A DNA stretch of 64,000 nucleotides from Acidobacteria bacterium AB60 (GTDB taxonomy: Bacteria > Acidobacteriota > Terriglobia > Terriglobales > Acidobacteriaceae): contig VANK01000002.1 in the NCBI GenBank assembly GCA_008682415.1, forward strand, positions 558,001 through 622,000, given 5' to 3'. Shown piece by piece: positions 16,936 through 23,538 of the stretch. The notes under the pieces were generated by a model, which was not told the DNA's origin, made no database searches, and saw nothing but the letters and a program-made list of their open reading frames with translations. Made by a program: the position numbers and the translations under genes. Within the stretch, counting starts at the first letter, position 1. Each line of letters starts with the position of its first letter.

Positions 16936-18263
16936 GTAAACACCACCGTAATCGTCGTCCGCACGTCCACCGGCGCGTTGTTCAGCAGGAACGGCTTGTA
17001 CGTCCACTGCCGCACCGCATCCAGCGCCGATTGCTGTAGCGCCGCCGGCCCGGAGAGCACCTTCAGCTGCTCCACCGAACCGTCCTTGCCGATCACCGCG
17101 TCCAGCACCACCTTCCCCTGTACGTGCGCCAGCTTGGCGTCCGCCGGGTACACCGGCACTACCTTGTGCACAACCTGCTTGGCCATGATCTCGGCCTTCA
17201 CGTTCACCGGGCCGTTGGGTTGGCTGGGCCGGTGCTCATCGCCGGCCGCAAATGCATCGATGTGCACGCTCAGGGCAAGCGTCGTGGCGCTCACGCCGAT
17301 CCCGAACAGGCCCCCGGCGGCCATGGTGGCCCACCGGCGGCGGGTTGAAATCTTCGCGGGTGTCTGAATCAGTCGCATAACTCTCCTCTCAAAACGGTGG
17401 GCATCGAAGATGCCGATGGTGGGTGCCGTGGTCGGAGGTGGGCCTTCCAGCAGCAGCGCCGCCAGCTTCAGCAGCGAGCGGGCGTACTGGTCGGGCGCCA
17501 CAACCTCCGCCGCCAGGCGATCGCAGATCATCTCCCGGCTCTCCGTCAGCCGGTCGAGCGTCAACTGCAGGATGGGGTGAAAACGTACCGGCAAAGAGAT
17601 CAACGCATACAGCAGGTTCTTCCCATAGTCCTGGCGCCGCATGTGCACAAACTCGTGGGCCAGCGCGATCGCCATCTCTTCCTCGGGAAAGTCATCGCCC
17701 AGCATCGCCGGCGGCAGAAGCACCATCTTTCGCCTCAGCCCAATCGTGAGCGGCCCATACACCTCCGGCGACGTCGCCAGCGCCGCATCGCGCACGTCAA
17801 ATCGCTCTTCGCACCGCCGCCAGATCTGCGCCAATGCGCCTTCCGGCCGCATCGCCGTTGCCCCTGCCCGCAACCGGCGCACTGCGGAGACGCGCCACAC
17901 CAGGCGGCCGGCAAGCCAAAGCGTCGCCGCTCCGTAGGCCACCGCCGCCAGCGTCAGCCACCAACCCGGCACATGCGGATCGCCGAACGCCGTGCCCGGT
18001 CCCATCACCACCGACACCTGGTTGCGCGGCTCATTGCTTGTGGCAGCCAGTCGCAGCACAGACCGCAGCGTGTCCCACGGCAGCAGCGAGGCGGCCGGCA
18101 AGAGCGTCTGCAGGGACAGCGCCGTCACCCACACGCCATGCTCGGCCGCCGGTCCGCAGCGGCGCACCGCGCGCGCCGCCAGCCACGCCGCCGCAAACAC
18201 CAGCGGAACCTCCCATAGCGCGTTGGCAATCCCCGTCAGCAAAAGTGAGATCAGGGCATTCAT
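16923..18263 (-). CDS. M56-family (BlaR1-like) membrane metalloprotease fused to a TonB C-terminal domain
   Basis: 446 residues. N-terminal helices (residues 3-30, 45-65, 102-122) precede the cytoplasmic zinc protease motif AHEFVHMRRQD (HExxH at 203-207) with the downstream ESREMICDRLA glutamate region. Another helix lies near 315-335. The last about 90 residues (VVPVYPADAKLAHVQGKVVL through RQWTYKPFLLN) form a TonB-type beta domain. BlaR1-like proteins sense a periplasmic ligand and cleave the BlaI repressor. A TonB domain in place of a penicillin-binding sensor suggests interaction with outer-membrane proteins or peptidoglycan. It overlaps blaI by 4 bp (co-transcribed). Confidence 0.88.
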   Translation of the reverse strand: MNALISLLLTGIANALWEVPLVFAAAWLAARAVRRCGPAAEHGVWVTALSLQTLLPAASLLPWDTLRSVLRLAATSNEPRNQVSVVMGPGTAFGDPHVPGWWLTLAAVAYGAATLWLAGRLVWRVSAVRRLRAGATAMRPEGALAQIWRRCEERFDVRDAALATSPEVYGPLTIGLRRKMVLLPPAMLGDDFPEEEMAIALAHEFVHMRRQDYGKNLLYALISLPVRFHPILQLTLDRLTESREMICDRLAAEVVAPDQYARSLLKLAALLLEGPPPTTAPTIGIFDAHRFERRVMRLIQTPAKISTRRRWATMAAGGLFGIGVSATTLALSVHIDAFAAGDEHRPSQPNGPVNVKAEIMAKQVVHKVVPVYPADAKLAHVQGKVVLDAVIGKDGSVEQLKVLSGPAALQQSALDAVRQWTYKPFLLNNAPVDVRTTITVVFTLRD

Positions 18264-18640
18264 GACTTCTTCGCCTCCTCGTCAAAGCGCCGCGTGAGCT
18301 CCGCCAGCCGGGCCGCGTCAATGTCCCCGTTCTTCAGCAGGCTCATCACCAGCTCCTCGCTCGATCCTCCGAACATCCGGTCGATCAGATCGCGCACGCC
18401 CTGCCCCAGAGCCTTGGCCTCCGTCACTCGCGCCGAGTAGACGTAGGCCCGCCCCTCCAGCTCGCGGCGCAGCTTTCCCTTTCTTTCCAGGATGTTCAGC
18501 ATGGTCTGCACGGTGGTGTAAGCCAGGGGACGGCCCAGCTCCGCTTGCACGGCGCTTACTGTCCCCGCGCCAATGCGCCAGATAATCTGCATCAGCTCTA
18601 GTTCCAGCTTGGTCAGGGCGGGTGGTCGGGTTCGCTTCAC
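18260..18640 (-). CDS. BlaI/MecI-family repressor
   Basis: 126 residues with the winged-helix of this family: LTKLELELMQIIWRIGAGTV, LAYTTVQTMLNILERKGKLR and VYSARVTEA. The dimerisation helices follow. It starts with GTG at 18640, preceded by a good TTAGGAGA ribosome site which is itself one arm of a palindromic operator, so repressor binding and translation initiation overlap. It is the first gene of a two-gene unit with the M56 protease and should be inactivated by it. Confidence 0.92.
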   Translation of the reverse strand: MKRTRPPALTKLELELMQIIWRIGAGTVSAVQAELGRPLAYTTVQTMLNILERKGKLRRELEGRAYVYSARVTEAKALGQGVRDLIDRMFGGSSEELVMSLLKNGDIDAARLAELTRRFDEEAKKS

Positions 18641-18645
18641 GTCAT

Positions 18646-18665
18646 TCTCCTAATGCCTTAGGAGA
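18646..18665. promoter_or_regulatory. probable BlaI operator, main palindrome
   Basis: TCTCCTAA-TGCC-TTAGGAGA, perfect 8-bp arms, lying 6 bp upstream of the blaI GTG. One arm supplies the ribosome-binding sequence. Confidence 0.6.
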
Positions 18666-18692
18666 TTAGGCCCACGCCGTCCCTTTTGTCAA

Positions 18693-18704
18693 CTAAGACT
18701 TTAG
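18693..18704. promoter_or_regulatory. probable second BlaI operator
   Basis: CTAA-GACT-TTAG followed by GAGA, repeating the CTAA-N4-TTAGGAGA core of the main palindrome 43 bp away. It is a weaker site, consistent with tandem repressor binding. Confidence 0.4.
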
Positions 18705-18713
18705 GAGATCCGC

Positions 18714-18783
18714 TCCCTCGCCTCTTCGGCCCTCGCCTCTTCCGCCTTCGCCCCTTGGTACTTGGCTCTTGGCCCTCGCCTTC
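18714..18783. repeat. period-7 degenerate tandem repeat array R2
   Basis: Heptads of the CCCTCGC/CCTTGGC family (for example GCCCCTT, GGTACTT, GGCTCTT, GGCCCTC), near-identical in part to R1. With R1 it flanks the blaI-M56 pair in the same orientation, and it extends to the stop of the S41 protease gene. Confidence 0.7.
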
Positions 18784-20562
18784 ACCTTCCCACAATCTGC
18801 CGGATCCCTGCCTCCAGCACCTCATCCCGGCCGGCCGCGATGCCCGCCCGCGTCGGCCGCGCCACCACGTTGGGCACAATCCCCACGCGCTGCGTCGGAC
18901 GGTGGTCCGGATAAAACACGCCGATCCCGCTGATCATGGTGCGCAGCCCTCCGGGCAGCGGAATCTCCGACACGTTCCCGTCCGCTCCCGCCGTGGTGCT
19001 GCCCACCACCAAGGCTCCCGGCGCCGCCCGCAGCGCCATCGCCGTATACTCCGCTTGGCTCTGCGTCACCTCGTCCACCAGCAACACCACCTTCCCTGGG
19101 TAGCGGAATGGCCCCGGGGCGATCACCGGCCCCGCGCTAAAGCGAAACGCACCCGGGTTCTCCAGGTCTGGCAGCGTGAACGCCGCAAACGGCGTCGCCG
19201 CGCTCACCAGCAGGGGACCCAGCGTGAACGGCATAGACGCCGACGGGTAGTTCCGGAGGTCCACGATCAGCCCCTTCGTGTGTTTGGCCCGCTCTAGGTA
19301 TCCCGCAACGTCCGCCGCGCGCACGGTCGAGAGCTTCAGGTACGCGACATCCGGTGACAGCAGCTGGAACGTGTCGCCTGGGCGATCGTGGAACCCACTG
19401 ACCTTCTCGCCCGGCCCGGGCTCCACCCGCGCCACCGTCAAGCTCAAAGACCGGCCGGCCCGCTGTACCTGCACCGCGGCCGCCCCACAGGCTCCCCGCG
19501 TAAAACCGTTGCCCATGTCGCGCTGCCGCGCCGCGTCGTTCGAGTCGGCGTACAACGGCGTCCAGTCCGCGATCAGCTTCGCCACTGGAACTCCATCGAG
19601 CGACTCCAGAATGTCGCCGGGCTGCAGGCCCGCCGCTGGCAGACCGCTGCCATCCGTCCGCGGAGATCGCTCCTCCGAAGATCCTCCCGCGTTCGTGCCG
19701 CTGTCGGACACGGCCACCACCGTCGGCTGGTCCTCTACAAACCGCACCGTCACCGGCATTCGGCACGGCCCCGCCGGCGGCCGCAGCTTCAACGAGCTCC
19801 AGAGATTGGCATGCGTGTCGTTGGCCTTCGCGATCAGCTCCATGAGTGCCAGCGCGTACGCCTCCTTGTCTCTCGCCAGCCCCACCTTTGGCACAAATTC
19901 CGTCAATACCGCAGACCAGTCCTGCCCCGCCACCCGGCGGTAGGGATACCAGTACTGGATGATGTTCCACCAACGAAACAGCGCAAGCAGCTGAAACCCG
20001 GTATCGGGAAACACCGCGTCCGGATAAGCGGGCTCGTGATCGAATCGCGCATTGCCCACCGTGGGCGTCAGAGACACGTAATACTGCGTCTGTGCGCCGG
20101 GGCAGCTCGCGTACAGAGTCTCGAGCCGGTTGCGCAGGTCCGGTCCCAGCAACGATCCATCGTGGATCCACGCGATCTCCGGCATCAGGTCCAGATCGCC
20201 CGAGGGCGCCGCCCGGCCCCTCCGGCATAGAGGCGTGGGCCCCAGCGCATCGATCCAATGGACCAGCGCCTCCTGCGCCAGGGCCTTGTTCTGGGCGGCG
20301 ACGATCGCCGGCAGGATGCGAAACAGCTCGTCATCCCACGCCAGCTTCCCGCTCTCGACTGCGGGGTGGTGATACTTCAGAAAACCCCATACCCGCGCCA
20401 GGATTCCCAGGTTCTCCACCTGCGTTGCCGAGAGAGCGCTCAGGTGTAAGCTGGATTCCGTGCCCAACCCCACTTCGCCTCGCGCTGCCGGGCCGCCCGA
20501 AGTCCGCTGCGCCGCAGCCCCACCGGAACCAACACGACCAACATCGCCAGCCAGCGGAACAT
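18782..20562 (-). CDS. S41-family (C-terminal processing type) peptidase, N-terminal frameshift
   Basis: The open frame from 20473 (GTG) encodes 563 residues: a helical N-domain (ENLGILARVWGFLKYHHPAV), a PDZ-like segment (AGLQPGDILESLDGVPVA) and an S41 catalytic core (VAYLKLSTV, KGLIVDLRNYP, VVLLVDEVTQSQAEYTAMAL with the nucleophile Ser in QSQAE, and the AGADGNVS loop). In the neighbouring frame the ATG at 20562 opens a signal peptide (MFRWLAMLVVLVPVG). Adding one G to the GGGG run at 20518-20521 joins it to GAAAQRTSGG, giving a normal AAAQ cleavage site. So the real gene probably starts at 20562 with a 1-bp deletion in this sequence. A secreted or periplasmic protease is inferred. Confidence 0.82.
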
Positions 20563-20709
20563 GACCGCATCCTACTCCGGGATCCTCCGCGGGAGATCCC
20601 CGTTCCCGGTACCTCTCTCACCGGCAAGTGGTATAGCCGCACCCCACCCCCGCGCATCACTCTATTTTCAGCAACTCAACTTATCTAGAACTCTCCCAGG
20701 GAGGCCCCC

Positions 20710-21057
20710 ATGCCCGACCTTAATGCCCCATATAACTTGACCGACCTCACCCGCTTCGCCCAGACCGCCCTGAAGATCGCCGGCGCCGTCATCTACGTCA
20801 GCGACGGGGTCTACAAGCTGACCTCGCCCCGCACCGCCAGCCCCGTCTCCCTCGGCCGCTCGCTCCATGAAGCCGCCCGCACCCTGCAAGCCGAGCAACG
20901 CCGCCTGCAGCAGGACTGCGCTCATCTCTTCAGCATTCGCGTGACCCCCGAGACCCCGGACGGCAAGCGCTTCCGCTGCCCGGACTGCGGTAAAGAGACC
21001 CGCAACGTCCTCGGCGTCATCCTCACCCACCCCGTCGCCCCCTCGGCCCACGCCTGA
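20710..21057 (+). CDS. small protein with a single CxxC zinc knuckle
   Basis: 115 residues, well-placed ribosome site (AGGGAGG, 5-6 bp spacing). An amphipathic N-terminal helix (LTRFAQTALKIAGAVIYVSD) and a charged central helix precede a C-terminal FRCPDCGKETRNVLG motif resembling half a zinc ribbon. No signal peptide; cytoplasmic. Family not recognised. Confidence 0.6.
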   Translation: MPDLNAPYNLTDLTRFAQTALKIAGAVIYVSDGVYKLTSPRTASPVSLGRSLHEAARTLQAEQRRLQQDCAHLFSIRVTPETPDGKRFRCPDCGKETRNVLGVILTHPVAPSAHA

Positions 21058-21154
21058 GGAGGTCTCCCACGATTCGAGGGCGGCCCGCAGACCGAGGCGC
21101 TCGTGCGGGGGGAAGCCTTCGCCAGATCTTCGCTTCCTGACCCTTCGACTCCAT

Positions 21155-21170
21155 TACTACATACGTAGTA
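21155..21170. promoter_or_regulatory. orphan palindrome TACTAC-ATAC-GTAGTA
   Basis: A perfect 6-bp-arm palindrome of the type bound by BlaI/CopY-like repressors. It lies between two genes that converge (stops at 21057 and 21238), where no promoter is expected. Confidence 0.4.
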
Positions 21171-21237
21171 CGATTTCTCCACGAAGATATGGCGAAACCG
21201 CACTAAATTGTGATCTCCCTCACCATATCCGGCGCAA

Positions 21238-21993
21238 TCAAATTCCGGCGTACCAGGCGTACCCAGCCTCCGGGGAGGCGGAGCCAAGCCCCTTGCCGAA
21301 CTTCTTCATGGAGTCGGTGACCGTCAGCTGGGTGATGAACTTCACGCTCTTATATCCCAGCTGGCGCGGAACGCGCAGCCGCAGCGGGCCGCCAAACTGC
21401 ACCGGCAGCTCCCCATTGTTCATCCCCATGGTCAGGAAGGTCTGCGGGTGGGCGGCGTCCGCCATGTCGATGCTCTCCCACCAATCCTTTTCGATCGAGC
21501 GGTATACCACGTAGCGCGCCTGGGGGGCGACGCCCACTTCGTCGAGAACATGGTGCAGCGGCGCCCCGATCCACTCCGCCACATACGACCAGCCCTCCTC
21601 GCACACCACCTCGGTGATCTGGCTTTTGGTGGGCAGGCTGCGCAGGTCAGCGAGGGAGAAGACGGTGGGATGCGCCACCATCCCATCAACGGAGAGCGTC
21701 CAGTCCTTGAAGCCGGCGGCCTGGTGTTTTTTGAACGCCTCGATGGGTGGCGCCAGCTCGTTGCCGAAGGGCTTCTCCGAGATCATGGACCGGGGAAACT
21801 CCCGCGCCATGGAGTGGCGGGTCAGAAGACGCTGGGTGGCGTAGGTGAGGGTCTCGCCGGGGCCGTAGATGCCGTCTCCATCCGGAGGAATCAGGCCATA
21901 GGCTTTGGCGATGCGATCGGCGGCGGCGAGTCCGGCCACGCCCGCGGCGGCAGCCAGTCCGGTGGTGATCAGCTTGCGGCGCGAGAGGCTCAT
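21238..21993 (-). CDS. Tat-exported molybdopterin-dependent oxidoreductase (sulfite-oxidase fold)
   Basis: 251 residues. The N-terminus SRRKLITTGLAAAAGVAG is a twin-arginine signal. The sulfite-oxidase/YedY-like Moco fold shows in FKDWTLSVDGMVAHP, FSLADLRSLP, EVVCEEGWSYVAEWIGAPL (Cys ligand of Mo), and MGMNNGELPVQFGGPLRLRV. The ATG at 21993 has an AAGGAGG ribosome site and overlaps the preceding cytochrome b gene by 4 bp. Likely a periplasmic reductase or dehydrogenase receiving or giving electrons through that cytochrome; MsrP-like methionine sulfoxide repair is possible but not shown. Confidence 0.87.
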   Translation of the reverse strand: MSLSRRKLITTGLAAAAGVAGLAAADRIAKAYGLIPPDGDGIYGPGETLTYATQRLLTRHSMAREFPRSMISEKPFGNELAPPIEAFKKHQAAGFKDWTLSVDGMVAHPTVFSLADLRSLPTKSQITEVVCEEGWSYVAEWIGAPLHHVLDEVGVAPQARYVVYRSIEKDWWESIDMADAAHPQTFLTMGMNNGELPVQFGGPLRLRVPRQLGYKSVKFITQLTVTDSMKKFGKGLGSASPEAGYAWYAGI

Positions 21994-22745
21994 CGGCCCT
22001 CCTTGGAACGAGTGTCTCCGGTGATCATGGCGCGCGTGCGGGTCCAGAACCCGGTCAGGGCCACCATGGCTACGTGCACCAGGAAAAACAGCGTGAGCGC
22101 GATGGTATCGAGGAAGTGCAGGGTGCGCGCCGACTGCCGGCCGCCCAGCACATTGACGAACCAGGGAAATGCGGCGTTGAAGCCCGGCGAAAGCGCCAGC
22201 CCGGTCCAGATGATGAAGGGGAACAGGACAAAAACTACCCCCAGGTAGGAGAGGCGCTGCACCACGTTGTAGGTGTGCGCCCCCTCGATGTCGGGCGCGC
22301 GGCGCAGGTACCGCGCGAAGACGGCGCGGATAGCAGACCAGCTGCGCTGCCCGGGGGCGGGCACAAGATCGCGGCGGAAGTGGCCGTTGAGAAGGCTCCC
22401 GACGCCGTAGATCAAGGCGGTGATCACCAGCAGCCACGCCGCCTCAAAGTGGAGGTAACGGCTCCAGCCGTTCTGGTCGGGCATGGTGTAGCCGTAGCCG
22501 GTGGGCACGGTGTCGCGCGACGCGGGGATGTGGAGGTTGAGCCACGGCGTGGTGCCGGAGTTCCCGGTTTCGCCCCAGTAGAAGCGCGGATGCGAGATCA
22601 CGATCTCCAGGCCGGTGACCAGCAGGGCGAGGAAGGCGATGGTGGTGAGCCAATGCGTGACGCGCACGAGCAAGGAGTGCCGCGGCGGCGCGCCGGCCTC
22701 CGTGCGGGAGACAGAGATGTTCGTAATGGTCGGGGAAGCAGCCAT
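21990..22745 (-). CDS. cytochrome b561-type membrane subunit for the molybdoenzyme
   Basis: 251 residues with four membrane helices (HWLTTIAFLALLVTGLEIVI, HFEAAWLLVITALIYGVGSL, a third near SYLGVVFVLFPFIIWTGLAL, and HFLDTIALTLFFLVHVAMVA). Each heme-bearing helix has a His. Start at 22745 (MAASPTITN). It resembles cytochrome b subunits that pair with sulfite-oxidase-like proteins and exchange electrons with quinone. The ATGA overlap with the molybdoenzyme indicates a two-subunit complex. Confidence 0.86.
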   Translation of the reverse strand: MAASPTITNISVSRTEAGAPPRHSLLVRVTHWLTTIAFLALLVTGLEIVISHPRFYWGETGNSGTTPWLNLHIPASRDTVPTGYGYTMPDQNGWSRYLHFEAAWLLVITALIYGVGSLLNGHFRRDLVPAPGQRSWSAIRAVFARYLRRAPDIEGAHTYNVVQRLSYLGVVFVLFPFIIWTGLALSPGFNAAFPWFVNVLGGRQSARTLHFLDTIALTLFFLVHVAMVALTGFWTRTRAMITGDTRSKEGR

Positions 22746-22862
22746 CGTGCGCCGAGCATAGCGCGCTTCCAAGACGAATGGCAATGAAAATAGGTGAGTT
22801 GGGAGAGCTGCGAAACGGGATGGAAGGGCAACGAGTTGAAACGGGTGTATGCTACCCCCAGC

Positions 22863-23126
22863 ATGGAAGAAGGCAAGATCATTTCGATCACGGTAGCCGC
22901 CGATCTGCTTGCGAAGGCGGAGGAGAAGGCCGCGCGCGAGCAGCGCACCGTGAACGAACTCATCGCCGATGCGGTGACGCGTTATCTCAGCGCCGATCCC
23001 GAGTGGGAAGCTCTGCTCGCATGGGGTCGGGAGCACGGCAAAAAGTCGGGTATCCGCTCAGAAGAAGATGTGGAACGTATGTCCGATGAGTGGCGCCAGC
23101 AGAAACGTCAAGCTGCTGCAAGCTGA
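22863..23126 (+). CDS. ribbon-helix-helix-type antitoxin of a PIN-toxin pair
   Basis: 87 residues. The N-terminal KIISITVAADLLAKAEEKAA and REQRTVNELIADAVTRYLS form a ribbon-helix-helix-like DNA-binding unit. The charged C-terminal half (EHGKKSGIRSEEDVERM) would wrap the toxin. The start at 22863 is chosen at MEEGKII. The stop (TGA) overlaps the toxin ATG by one base. Confidence 0.8.
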   Translation: MEEGKIISITVAADLLAKAEEKAAREQRTVNELIADAVTRYLSADPEWEALLAWGREHGKKSGIRSEEDVERMSDEWRQQKRQAAAS

Positions 23127-23533
23127 TGCGTGTCGTCGCGGACACCAACCTTCTTATCTCAGCGCTTCTCTTTGGCGGTTTGCCGAAGCTATTTCTTGAG
23201 CTGGGATTCGCCGGATCATTCGAACTCGTCACCTCTGACACACTTCTCGATGAGCTGGACGAGAAGTTGCGCGGTAAGTTCGCGGTCCCCTCGGCGAAGG
23301 CGGCGGCACTGCGATCTCTCCTTGAGTGGAAGGCGATCGTCACACACCCGCTAGTTATCCTGACCGTTGTTTCAGACGATCCCGACGACAACCGGGTTCT
23401 GGAATGCGCAGTTGCCGCAAAGGCTGAAGTTATCGTGAGCGGCGATCGGCATCTGCTGCGACTGGGTTCGTACGAAGCGACCGTCATCTTGACGGTCCGA
23501 CAGTTCCTCGAACGTGCCGGTATGTTGCCGTAA
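23126..23533 (+). CDS. PIN-domain toxin (putative ribonuclease)
   Basis: 135 residues. The start at ATG 23126 overlaps the antitoxin stop (TGATG). PIN acidic residues: VVADTNLLISALL (Asp), the DELDEKL Glu, and VVSDDPDDNRVLECA plus VSGDRHLL. It belongs to the group annotated as putative toxin component, PIN family. It would cleave RNA when released from the antitoxin. Complete length, no decay. Confidence 0.85.
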   Translation: MRVVADTNLLISALLFGGLPKLFLELGFAGSFELVTSDTLLDELDEKLRGKFAVPSAKAAALRSLLEWKAIVTHPLVILTVVSDDPDDNRVLECAVAAKAEVIVSGDRHLLRLGSYEATVILTVRQFLERAGMLP

Positions 23534-23538
23534 CAGCT

